From Lachnospiraceae bacterium UBA7027 (GTDB lineage Bacteria > Bacillota > Clostridia > Lachnospirales > Lachnospiraceae), in assembly GCA_002494135.1 (NCBI GenBank), contig DLBG01000139.1, positions 1 through 14,329 of the forward strand: a DNA stretch of 14,329 nucleotides, read 5' to 3'. The translations under genes and the position numbers were made by a program. Under the pieces are notes generated by a model. It searched no databases, was not told where the DNA came from, and was given only the letters and a program-made list of their open reading frames with translations. Positions 1-6,719 of the stretch are shown here, piece after piece (within the stretch, counting starts at the first letter, position 1; every line of letters starts with the position of its first letter).

Positions 1-1059
1 GACATCATTCACTGCCATGACTGGCAGACCGGACTGGTACCCGTCTATTTGAAAGAGCGGTTCCAGGGAAATGAATTCTTCCACGGAATCAAAACCATTA
101 TGACCATCCACAACCTGAAATTCCAGGGTAAGTGGGATGTTAAGACCGTAAAAGAAATCTCCGGACTTCCGGATTACTATTTTACACCTGACAAACTGGA
201 GCATTACAAGAATGCAAACATGTTAAAGGGCGGTCTGGTTTATGCAGACGCAATTACGACGGTTTCCGAAACCTACGCAAAAGAAATCATGACCCCGTTC
301 TACGGAGAGCAGCTTGACGGACTGCTTCGTGCACGGCAGAACGACCTTCGCGGTATTGTAAACGGTATTGATTATTCGGATTATGATCCTTCGAAGGATA
401 AATGTATCGAGTTTCCTTACACGCCGCAGAATTTCCGTAAGGAAAAGGTAAAGAATAAACGTGCGCTTCAGAAAGAACTCGGACTGGAAGAGAACGACAA
501 GATCATGATGATCGGTATCGTATCGAGACTGACAGACCAGAAGGGCTTCGATTTAATCGCATACATGATGGATGAGCTTTGCCAGGATGCGGTTCAGATT
601 GTGGTTCTCGGAACCGGCGACGAGCAGTACGAGAACATGTTCCGTCACTTCGACTGGAAATATAACAATAAGGTTTCCGCGAATATTTATTATTCCGAAG
701 CTTTGTCCCATAAAATCTATGCGGCATCCGATGCCTTCTTAATGCCTTCGCTGTTTGAACCCTGCGGTCTTTCCCAGCTTATGGCACTTCGTTACGGCAC
801 CATCCCCATCGTCCGTGAAACGGGCGGCCTGAAGGATACGGTTGAGCCTTACAACGAATACGAGAGCACCGGTACCGGCTTCAGTTTCGTAAACTACAAT
901 GCACACGAAATGCTTGCAAGCATCCGTTATGCAGAGAAAATCTACTACGATCGCAAACGCGAATGGAATAAGATGATAGACCGCGCCATGGCAGTCGATT
1001 TCTCCTGGAGCGTTTCTGCGAAAAAATATCAGGAAATGTATGACTGGCTGATAGGCTGA
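1..1059 (+). CDS. glgA: Glycogen (starch) synthase, GT5 family, 5'-truncated by window edge
   Basis: GlgA transfers glucose from ADP-glucose to the growing end of an alpha-1,4-glucan in the cytoplasm. The frame is open from base 1, so the first 353 visible residues are the C-terminal three quarters of a protein that is usually about 475-480 aa; the N-terminal ADP-glucose-binding KxGGL region lies outside the window. Visible signatures are HDWQTG at fragment residues 6-11, SRLTDQKG with the substrate-contacting Arg and Lys at about residues 176 and 181, and the retaining-glycosyltransferase motif FEPCGLSQL with the conserved Glu at about residue 253, followed by ETGGLKDTV. An in-frame TTG at position 49 is internal, because homology continues upstream of it. 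The gene is followed closely by a strong hairpin terminator, so it probably ends its transcription unit. Confidence 0.96.
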   Translation, partial: DIIHCHDWQTGLVPVYLKERFQGNEFFHGIKTIMTIHNLKFQGKWDVKTVKEISGLPDYYFTPDKLEHYKNANMLKGGLVYADAITTVSETYAKEIMTPFYGEQLDGLLRARQNDLRGIVNGIDYSDYDPSKDKCIEFPYTPQNFRKEKVKNKRALQKELGLEENDKIMMIGIVSRLTDQKGFDLIAYMMDELCQDAVQIVVLGTGDEQYENMFRHFDWKYNNKVSANIYYSEALSHKIYAASDAFLMPSLFEPCGLSQLMALRYGTIPIVRETGGLKDTVEPYNEYESTGTGFSFVNYNAHEMLASIRYAEKIYYDRKREWNKMIDRAMAVDFSWSVSAKKYQEMYDWLIG

Positions 1060-1083
1060 GTCAGAAAGCTTGAGACATAAAGA

Positions 1084-1120
1084 AAATACCCTCTGTGCTC
1101 GCACAAGAGGGTATTTGATT
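1084..1120 (+). terminator. Strong hairpin terminator after glgA
   Basis: An 11-bp perfect stem, AAATACCCTCT (1084-1094) with AGAGGGTATTT (1106-1116), is extended by GTG/CAC around a short CTCG loop. It is followed by a T-rich but broken tail (TTTGATTT). The A-rich left flank mirrors the T-rich right flank, so the element could also act on the minus strand. It separates glgA from rqcH. Confidence 0.85.
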
Positions 1121-1166
1121 TATAATCACCAATATCCGGGTAAAATAAACACAGGCGGAGAAGCAT

Positions 1167-2984
1167 ATGCCTTTTGACGGAATTTGCGTTGCGGCGGTTG
1201 TTGACGAGTTAAACCGTAACCTGACGGGCGGCCGGATCGTTAAAATCGCGCAACCGGAAAAAGAAGAAATACTGTTACAGATTAAGACGGAGAGGGATAC
1301 CGCACGGCTTTTTATTAACGTGTCCGCGGGGATGCCTTTTCTTTACCTGACGAATGAAAACAAGCCGTCGCCGATGACGGCACCGAATTTCTGCATGGTG
1401 CTTCGGAAACACCTGCAGGGCGGACGAATTCTTTCGGTGACGCAGCCCGGACTGGAGCGTGTCGTTGAAATTACCGTGGAACATCTGGATGAAATGGGCG
1501 ATCTTTGTAAAAGAACACTGGTTTTTGAACTGATGGGAAAGCACAGTAATCTGATTCTGACGGATGATAAAAATATCATTTTGGATTCCATCAAACATGT
1601 CAGTGCGCTTGTTTCTTCCGTGCGCGAAGTGCTTCCGGGACGAGAGTGGTTTATTCCGAATACGGAAGACAAATTCGATCCGCTTGTTTCGAAAACAGAA
1701 CTTTGGGATTCTTTTGAAACGGCGATGAAGAAACCGGCAGGTGTATATAAAAGACTCTACACTTCCTATACCGGACTGAGTCCTTTTGCGGCGATGGAGC
1801 TTTGCAATGCGGCCGGCTGCGACGGAGACAGGGAGATTACAGAAGAAGAAAAAGAGAAACTTTTTGAGGAATTCTTCGGTCTTATGCAGAAGGTAAGAAC
1901 CTGCGATTTTACCCCGCAGATTCTTTACGAGAACGGAAGAATCAAGGAATTTTCCGTAACGGAAAGTGAGAGTTTTACCGAAAAGCGAACCTTTGATTCG
2001 GTGTCCGAAATGCTTGCGACCTATTATTCCGATAAGAACAAGGCGGATGTCATGCGTTCGAAGACGGCGGATTTAAGACATCAGATTCAGACCCTTCTCG
2101 AACGTGATTACAAGAAAGCGGATCTGCAGAAAAAGCAGCTTGCGGATGCCGAAAACCGCGAAAAGTTCCGAATCTGCGGCGAACTGTTAAATGCCTATGC
2201 GTATCAGATTGAAGACGGTTTAAAAAAGGCGGAGGTTTTCGATTATTACGAAAACAAAACCCGCACGATTACGCTGGACGAGAATAAAACGGTTGCGGAG
2301 AATGCGGTAAGATATTTTGACAAATACAACAAACTGAAACGTACGGCGGGAGCGCTGGCGGAGCAGATGAAGGAAAACGAAGAAGAGATTGAATATCTGG
2401 AAGGTATTCTGACCTATATTTCCCTGGCTTCGACAGAGGAAGATCTGTCGCAGATTCGCAGGGAACTCTGGGAGAGAGGATTCGTCAAACGTCTCGGAAA
2501 CGTCGGTACGAATCAGAAAGCCGCAAAAAACGGTGGTGCCGGAAAAGGCGGGATCTCAGGGAAGGCCGGAAAGGGCGGAAAAATGCCGAAGGCGAAACCG
2601 CTGCATTATCTGACCAAAGACGGATACGATATTTATGTCGGACGCAACAATCTGCAGAATGAGACGGTGACTTTCGAAATCGCAACCGGCAACGACTGGT
2701 GGTTTCATGCCAAGGGTGTTCCGGGTGCTCATGTGGTTGTAAAATGCTCTTTTGCCAATCAGGCACAGGAATGGGATATGCCGGATGAAATCTTCGAACT
2801 GGCCGGTGCGCTGGCTTTGATGTATTCTAAAAACAAGGACATGGAAAAGGGCGAAATCGATTATCTGAGAAAGAAAAATATCCGTCGTCCGAACAATGCC
2901 GCAACGGGATTTGTGGTTTATTACACAAACTATTCGCTGGTGGCAAAAAATTCCATCGAGGGGTATGAACTGAAGGAAGTTTAG
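1167..2984 (+). CDS. rqcH: RqcH/NFACT-family ribosome quality control factor (Rqc2 homologue; once called fibronectin-binding protein)
   Basis: In characterised bacteria RqcH binds the stalled 50S-peptidyl-tRNA complex and recruits tRNA-Ala to add C-terminal alanine tails that mark nascent chains for degradation. The protein is 605 aa, slightly longer than the usual 570-590. Order of parts: NFACT-N from residue 1 with ELMGKHSN at 121-128; a charged helical, coiled-coil-like region at about 290-430; a Gly/Ala/Lys-rich linker at about 449-477; and NFACT-R (DUF814) at about 478-590, with YVGRNNLQNETVTF and NDWWFHAKGVPGAHVVVK. The residues aligning with B. subtilis Asp97-Arg98 are Glu97-Arg98 here. 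The ATG at 1167 is chosen because AGGCGGAG lies 6 nt upstream and because MPFDG is the usual family N-terminus. It sits between the glgA terminator and a palindrome at 3002, and is probably monocistronic or at the head of a short unit. I see no strong promoter. Confidence 0.95.
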   Translation: MPFDGICVAAVVDELNRNLTGGRIVKIAQPEKEEILLQIKTERDTARLFINVSAGMPFLYLTNENKPSPMTAPNFCMVLRKHLQGGRILSVTQPGLERVVEITVEHLDEMGDLCKRTLVFELMGKHSNLILTDDKNIILDSIKHVSALVSSVREVLPGREWFIPNTEDKFDPLVSKTELWDSFETAMKKPAGVYKRLYTSYTGLSPFAAMELCNAAGCDGDREITEEEKEKLFEEFFGLMQKVRTCDFTPQILYENGRIKEFSVTESESFTEKRTFDSVSEMLATYYSDKNKADVMRSKTADLRHQIQTLLERDYKKADLQKKQLADAENREKFRICGELLNAYAYQIEDGLKKAEVFDYYENKTRTITLDENKTVAENAVRYFDKYNKLKRTAGALAEQMKENEEEIEYLEGILTYISLASTEEDLSQIRRELWERGFVKRLGNVGTNQKAAKNGGAGKGGISGKAGKGGKMPKAKPLHYLTKDGYDIYVGRNNLQNETVTFEIATGNDWWFHAKGVPGAHVVVKCSFANQAQEWDMPDEIFELAGALALMYSKNKDMEKGEIDYLRKKNIRRPNNAATGFVVYYTNYSLVAKNSIEGYELKEV

Positions 2985-3001
2985 GAGATTAAGCGGGAAT
3001 C

Positions 3002-3022
3002 CTCGGCAATTCAATTGCCGAG
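3002..3022. repeat. Perfect inverted repeat downstream of rqcH
   Basis: The arms CTCGGCAATT (3002-3011) and AATTGCCGAG (3013-3022) flank one central base, so as RNA they would form an 8-bp stem with a 5-nt loop. The nearest T run (3041-3045) starts about 18 nt after the stem, so this is not a standard intrinsic terminator. It could be a weak terminator, an mRNA 3'-end stabiliser or a protein-binding palindrome. Confidence 0.6.
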
Positions 3023-3074
3023 TAGTTCACGAATCATTGGTTTTTGTGTTTCGAAAGAGGAGAATTCTATAGGA

Positions 3075-3511
3075 GTGGAAGATGCGGTTGTAACAAAGAA
3101 AAAAAGTCCGGTTCCTTTCATCATTATCGGCATCGTTTTAGCCGTTGCTGTGATTGCCAGATCAGCTCTTTTACGGGCAGATTTACGAATGTAAAAAAGG
3201 TGGATGATTTTACATATTCCGTCGAAGTTGCGGATTTAAAATATGAGCAGGAAGTCGGCACATCGTTTTCCGAAACCGATTCCTACGGACTTAGGATCAC
3301 GGAATATGTGGAGGCACGCGGAATTGCGGGCCCCGGTCCTCTTTTGGTTTATTTAAAGGGAGCGGATCTTTCGACGCTTCCGGAAAGTTTCTTAAAATAC
3401 ATCGATTACGATGCTTCGACGGGAAAACTTCCCTGTTACGGACTCTATAATCCGGACGGCGGAGGGTACGGATTTGAAGGAAAATATACCGGGGAGAATG
3501 CGGATGGATAA
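3075..3511 (+). pseudogene. Frameshifted small exported/lipoprotein-like gene of unknown function
   Basis: I do not recognise the family. A GTG at 3075, preceded by GAGGAG about 11 nt upstream, opens a frame with a charged N-terminus (TKKK) and a hydrophobic segment, PFIIIGIVLAVAVIA, ending near 3158. That frame stops at 3192-3194. From about 3155 the frame one base back carries a normal-looking body (CQISSFTGRFTNVKKVDDF... to GKYTGENADG) with codon use like its neighbours, ending with TAA at 3509-3511. In that second frame the stretch upstream of 3155 (a TTG-started reading from 3044) is Arg/Cys-rich and looks non-coding. Adding one base, or restoring one TGCC at 3155-3158, would join signal and body, and the TGCC version would give a V-I-A-C lipobox. 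The end overlaps the next gene's start by 8 nt (ATGGATAA), which suggests the body evolved as a real coupled gene. It may be a pseudogene, a sequencing error or, less likely, programmed frameshifting. Confidence 0.65.
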
Positions 3512-4490
3512 AGCGGACAAAAAAGTAAAATGGGGTGTGCTCGGAACGGCCGGAATCGCAAAAGGATGTACGATTCCCGGGATGAAGGAAGCGGACAACT
3601 GCGAATTATATGCGATTGCGGGCAGATCTTACGCAAAAGCCGAAGCATTTCGTGACGAGTTCGGGTTTGAAAAAGCCTATGGCAGTTACGAAGATTTAAT
3701 AGGTGACGAAGCGGTGGAGGCGGTCTACATAGCCCTTCCGAACAATCTGCATTTTCCGTGGGTGAAGGCCGCACTGGAACATAAAAAACACGTGCTTTGC
3801 GAAAAGCCGCTTGCGATGAATGCGGCGGAGGCTAAGCAGATGTTTGAAATAGCCGAAGCAAACGGCGTGTATTTAACGGAAGCATATGCATATCTTCACA
3901 GCCCCTATGTAAAGGCATTGAAGGATGAGATTGCAGGCGGTGTTCTGGGCGAAATCGAATATGTGGAATCGGCCTTTCTTGCGCAGGGACATATCGAGGA
4001 TTTCCGTCTGCACAAAGAATCCGGCGGCGGAGCGGTATACGATCTCGGATGTTACAGTACGACGATGATTCTGTCCCTGGTTGATTCCGAAGTGAATTTT
4101 GTCAGGGCGGCCGCGGAGATCGGGGAAACCGGAGTCGATTTGAATACCGCCTGCATCCTGAAATTTGAAAACGGCGTCAGGGCATCTTTTAACGCGGGAA
4201 TGATTTTTAAACCGGGAACGCATGCAAGATTCGACAGACTGTATATTCACGGGGACAAAGGACAGATTCGTTCCGAAGTGGAATATAACAGGTCGGGAGA
4301 GTGCAGCTACCGGATTTGTACGAAAGAAGGGGAAACCGTAAAAACGGTAACGGCGCTTTCAAACTACCGGCTGGAGGTTGAAAAACTCGGCCGGTGTATT
4401 TTACAGGGAGAGAAACCTTTGGTAACACCCGGGTTCTCGATTAAAAACGCCGAAGTTCTGGACCGGATTCTGGAACAGATCCGTTTATAG
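3504..4490 (+). CDS. Gfo/Idh/MocA-family NAD(P)-dependent oxidoreductase
   Basis: This is a cytoplasmic dehydrogenase of the glucose-fructose oxidoreductase/inositol dehydrogenase superfamily, 328 aa, a typical length. The N-terminal Rossmann fold shows KWGVLGTAGIA (residues 9-19, a GxxGxA-type nucleotide-binding loop). Catalytic-site Glu100-Lys101-Pro102 lies in CEKPLA, and the second domain carries the conserved DLGCY segment. It most resembles the group that includes dihydrodiol dehydrogenase and xylose dehydrogenase-like enzymes, but the sugar or polyol substrate cannot be assigned. The ATG at 3504 is preferred over the ATG at 3498 and longer versions because GGGGAG at 3491-3496 lies 7 nt upstream of it. 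It overlaps the stop of the upstream frameshifted gene and is probably translationally coupled to it. The last two codons begin a tandem repeat that runs across the stop. Confidence 0.92.
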   Translation: MDKADKKVKWGVLGTAGIAKGCTIPGMKEADNCELYAIAGRSYAKAEAFRDEFGFEKAYGSYEDLIGDEAVEAVYIALPNNLHFPWVKAALEHKKHVLCEKPLAMNAAEAKQMFEIAEANGVYLTEAYAYLHSPYVKALKDEIAGGVLGEIEYVESAFLAQGHIEDFRLHKESGGGAVYDLGCYSTTMILSLVDSEVNFVRAAAEIGETGVDLNTACILKFENGVRASFNAGMIFKPGTHARFDRLYIHGDKGQIRSEVEYNRSGECSYRICTKEGETVKTVTALSNYRLEVEKLGRCILQGEKPLVTPGFSIKNAEVLDRILEQIRL

Positions 4491-4529
4491 AGCATCGACT
4501 TACAGAGCAAAGACTTACAGAGCAACAAA
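4485..4529 (+). repeat. Three tandem 15-bp repeats spanning the oxidoreductase stop codon
   Basis: The units are TTATAGAGCATCGAC (4485-4499), TTACAGAGCAAAGAC (4500-4514) and TTACAGAGCAACAAA (4515-4529). The first unit contains the last sense codon and the TAG stop. Units 2 and 3 have C where unit 1 has T, which turns TAG into CAG. The period is five codons, so read past the stop it would encode a repeating LQSKD-like peptide. Confidence 0.85.
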
Positions 4530-4541
4530 AAAGAAAGGAAG

Positions 4542-4581
4542 AAACGGTTTTTTTCGCACAATGTGAAAGCCCCGTTTTTTT
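4542..4581 (+). terminator. Intrinsic terminator before the yicC operon
   Basis: AAACGG (4542-4547) pairs with CCGTTT (4572-4577). The intervening bases can pair further (CACA/TGTG with flanking T/A pairs), making a long imperfect stem, and a run of seven T follows at 4575-4581. It lies directly upstream of the yicC promoter -35 box. Confidence 0.75.
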
Positions 4582-4582
4582 A

Positions 4583-4611
4583 TTGACGCAAAGTGGGTTA
4601 TTCAGTATAAT
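4583..4611 (+). promoter_or_regulatory. Near-consensus sigma-A promoter for the yicC-remA-gmk-rpoZ run
   Basis: The -35 TTGACG (4583-4588) and -10 TATAAT (4606-4611) are separated by exactly 17 bp, and transcription would start near 4618. It follows the terminator above and gives a leader of about 42 nt before the yicC ATG. This is the best promoter in the window and probably drives the downstream housekeeping genes through cinA. Confidence 0.88.
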
Positions 4612-4626
4612 ATTATGGACTATGTG

Positions 4627-4640
4627 TGGGCTTATGCCCA
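4627..4640 (+). other. Small stem-loop in the yicC leader
   Basis: TGGGC (4627-4631) and GCCCA (4636-4640) form a 5-bp stem with a TTAT loop about 10 nt from the predicted transcription start, just upstream of the GGGGGA ribosome binding site (4647-4652). It may protect the 5' end of a long operon mRNA. It is short and could be chance. Confidence 0.4.
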
Positions 4641-4659
4641 GTGATCGGGGGATAAATAA

Positions 4660-5538
4660 ATGATAAAAAGCATGACAGGTTTCGGACGGTATGAATACAG
4701 CGATGAACGTTGTAAATGTGTGGTGGAAATCAAGTCCGTAAACCACAGATATCTGGATTTGACGGTGAAAATGCCCAAGAGACTGAACTTCTTCGAAGCG
4801 TCTTTGCGTACCCTTTTAAAGGATTACATGAAACGCGGCAAGGTTGACGTATTCGTATCCTATGAAGAGTTTGAGCAGGAGAGCGTAAACATCCGTTATA
4901 ACAAGGCCGTTGCCGCAAAGTACATGGAATACTTAAACCAGATTGCCGAGGATTTCGGTCTGGAGAACGATACCAGGGTGTCCACGCTTTCCCGTTATCC
5001 GGAAGTGTTTGATACGGACGATGCCGAAATCGACGAGGATGCCATCTGGAAGGTACTTGAGGAAACCGCAAGACAGGCAGGCGACAACTTTGCACAAAGC
5101 CGTGCAAAGGAAGGCGAGAATTTAAAGAACGATCTGATTTCAAAACTGGACGGAATGCTCGGAAATGTCGATTTTATTACCGAGCGTTCTCCGAAGATTA
5201 TCGAAGAATACCGTAACAAACTGACCGCAAAGGTGAATGAACTGTTAGCGGACAGCACCGTGGATGAGAACCGTATTCTTACGGAGGTTGCGATTTTTGC
5301 GGACAAATCCTGTGTCGACGAGGAGCTGGTTCGTTTAAAGAGCCACATTCAGGCGACAAAGGACGCACTCGAAAACGGCGGAGAAGTCGGAAGAAAGCTT
5401 GATTTTATCGCACAGGAAATGAACCGTGAAGCGAACACGACTCTTTCGAAAACCACGGATTTGGAGATTGCAAATGTGGCAATCGATTTAAAGACCGAGA
5501 TCGAAAAGGTCCGCGAACAAATCCAGAACATAGAGTAA
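4660..5538 (+). CDS. yicC: YicC-family endoribonuclease
   Basis: YicC proteins are stress-associated endoribonucleases; the E. coli member promotes decay of the small RNA RyhB. The protein is 292 aa, the normal family length. It begins with the hallmark MIKSMTGFGR, followed by SVNHRYLDLTVKMP in the YicC_N domain (about residues 1-155). It ends with the DUF1732 domain (about 205-292), including GRKLDFIAQEMNREANTTLSK and a C-terminus ending VREQIQNIE. It is the first gene after the strong promoter at 4583-4611. The ATG at 4660 is preceded by GGGGGA. In Firmicutes yicC is commonly followed by remA, gmk and rpoZ, as here. The function in this organism is inferred from the family. Confidence 0.95.
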   Translation: MIKSMTGFGRYEYSDERCKCVVEIKSVNHRYLDLTVKMPKRLNFFEASLRTLLKDYMKRGKVDVFVSYEEFEQESVNIRYNKAVAAKYMEYLNQIAEDFGLENDTRVSTLSRYPEVFDTDDAEIDEDAIWKVLEETARQAGDNFAQSRAKEGENLKNDLISKLDGMLGNVDFITERSPKIIEEYRNKLTAKVNELLADSTVDENRILTEVAIFADKSCVDEELVRLKSHIQATKDALENGGEVGRKLDFIAQEMNREANTTLSKTTDLEIANVAIDLKTEIEKVREQIQNIE

Positions 5539-5592
5539 AGCATAAAACTCCCGCAACCGGTGAAGCACCAAAGAAAGGCGGGCGGAGATGAT

Positions 5593-5826
5593 ATGGCGAA
5601 ATTTGTACACATCGGATACGGAAATATGGTAAACACGGACAGGGTGAACGCAATTGTCAGCCCGGATGCGGCCCCGATTAAGCGTCTTGTGCAGTCGGCC
5701 AAGGAAGAAGGCCGCGCCGTCGATGCGACACAGGGACGTAAAACGAAGGCCGTGCTTGTCATGGAAGACGGACAGATTATTCTTTCCGCGCTGCTTCCGG
5801 AAACCATAGCAACAAGAAATTCGTAA
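5593..5826 (+). CDS. remA: RemA-like DNA-binding regulator (DUF370)
   Basis: In B. subtilis RemA is a DNA-binding activator of biofilm matrix and osmoprotection genes that forms ring-like oligomers. This copy has 77 aa, slightly shorter than the 85-90 aa Bacillus form. It retains the conserved run HIGYGNMVNTDRVNAIVSP, then SAPIKR-like APIKRLVQSAKEEG, DATQGRKTKAV and ILSALLPETIA. The ATG at 5593 (MAKFVHIG) is chosen over an upstream in-frame ATG at 5560 because GGAG at 5584-5587 lies 5 nt upstream and because family members start close to the I-G-x-G motif. Its conserved Arg residues in VNTDR and QGRKT are those expected to contact DNA. It lies 54 nt after yicC and 21 nt before gmk. Its targets here are unknown; matrix control is an extrapolation from Bacillus. 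Confidence 0.9.
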   Translation: MAKFVHIGYGNMVNTDRVNAIVSPDAAPIKRLVQSAKEEGRAVDATQGRKTKAVLVMEDGQIILSALLPETIATRNS

Positions 5827-5847
5827 CGGAAAGTCAGGTGGACACCT

Positions 5848-6480
5848 ATGGAGAAAAAAGGCGCATTAATTGTTATCTCGGGATTCTCCGGGGCCGGAAA
5901 GGGAACGCTCGTAAAACGGCTTCTTTCCGACTATGACCGTTTTGCCTTAAGCATTTCCATGACGACAAGAGCACCGAGAGAAGGCGAGGAAGACGGCAGA
6001 GAATATTTTTTCGTAAGCCGTGAAACATTTGAAAAGACCATTGCCGAAAACGGTCTTTTGGAACATGCCGAGTATTGCGGGAATTACTACGGAACCCCGA
6101 AGGCTTATGTGGAGAGCAAACTTTCGGAAGGCGTCGATGTAATTCTTGAAATCGAAGTGCAAGGCGCGTTTCAGATTAAGAAGATTTTCCCCGAGGCCGT
6201 TTTATTCTTTGTAACCCCCCCTTCCGCAAAGATTCTCGAAGAGCGCTTAAGAGGCCGCGGAACCGAGAGTGACGAAGTGATTCGCAAACGACTTCTTCGT
6301 GCGGATGAAGAAGCCGAACTTATGGAGCAGTACGATTACGTACTTGTAAACGATTCCCTAGAGGAGTGCATCAAAGATGCGGTATCCTATATCGATGCGG
6401 CGAAAGCCACCCCTCTTCGAAATAAAGATTTTATCAATCAGTTAAAGGAAGAGCTTGATAGCTTTTCGAAAGGAGTTTAA
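5848..6480 (+). CDS. gmk: Guanylate kinase
   Basis: Gmk phosphorylates GMP and dGMP with ATP to GDP and dGDP, an essential cytoplasmic step in guanine nucleotide supply. The protein is 210 aa, typical length. The P-loop GFSGAGKGT is at residues 12-20. The GMP-binding segment follows with SISMTTRAPREGEEDGREYFFV. The lid and later conserved parts include YYGTPKAYVE, GVDVILEIEVQGAFQIKK and FVTPPSAKILEERLRGRGTES. Its ribosome binding site is weak (CAGGTGG), so translation may depend partly on flow from remA 21 nt upstream. It ends 2 nt before rpoZ, and the rpoZ ribosome binding site (AAAGGAG, 6469-6475) lies inside the gmk coding sequence. Confidence 0.97.
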   Translation: MEKKGALIVISGFSGAGKGTLVKRLLSDYDRFALSISMTTRAPREGEEDGREYFFVSRETFEKTIAENGLLEHAEYCGNYYGTPKAYVESKLSEGVDVILEIEVQGAFQIKKIFPEAVLFFVTPPSAKILEERLRGRGTESDEVIRKRLLRADEEAELMEQYDYVLVNDSLEECIKDAVSYIDAAKATPLRNKDFINQLKEELDSFSKGV

Positions 6481-6482
6481 TT

Positions 6483-6719
6483 ATGATGTTACATCCTTCT
6501 TACTCTGACTTAATGGCTGTTGTAAACAGCGAGGTTGAACCCGGCGAGGCACCCATCGTTAACAGCCGTTATTCCATCGTTATGGCAACTTCCCGGAGAG
6601 CACGTCAGATCATCGACGGAGCGGAACCCCTGGTAAAGGCTGGCGACAGAAAGCCTTTAAGTATTGCCGTTGACGAAGTATTGGAGTCTAAAATCAAAGT
6701 AGTCGGAGACGATGAATAA
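6483..6719 (+). CDS. rpoZ: DNA-directed RNA polymerase omega subunit
   Basis: Omega binds beta-prime and aids RNA polymerase assembly and stability. The 78-aa product begins MMLHPSYSDLM, has the family core NSRYSIVMATSRRARQI, and ends in a KPLSIAVDEV region followed by an acidic tail, all typical of clostridial omega. ATG codons at 6483 and 6486 are both possible; the first lies 7 nt from AAAGGAG and is preferred. The gmk-rpoZ pairing is widely conserved. The end overlaps the rimO start by 8 nt (ATGAATAA), consistent with coupled translation. Confidence 0.95.
   Translation: MMLHPSYSDLMAVVNSEVEPGEAPIVNSRYSIVMATSRRARQIIDGAEPLVKAGDRKPLSIAVDEVLESKIKVVGDDE

Noticed and set aside
1121..1126. TATAAT upstream of rqcH as a promoter
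   Set aside because: No -35 sequence lies 16-18 bp upstream; that position falls in the loop of the glgA terminator. It remains possible only as a weak promoter.
3044..3154. TTG-started N-terminus for the small exported gene in the same frame as its body
   Set aside because: The resulting Arg/Cys-rich N-terminus has no signal features, whereas the other frame over the same bases encodes a clean Lys-then-hydrophobic signal segment.
3168..3175. CTTTTACG near the frame change as a programmed frameshift slip site
   Set aside because: In the upstream frame it does not form an X-XXY-YYZ heptamer, and no strong downstream structure is evident. A simple deletion explains the data better.
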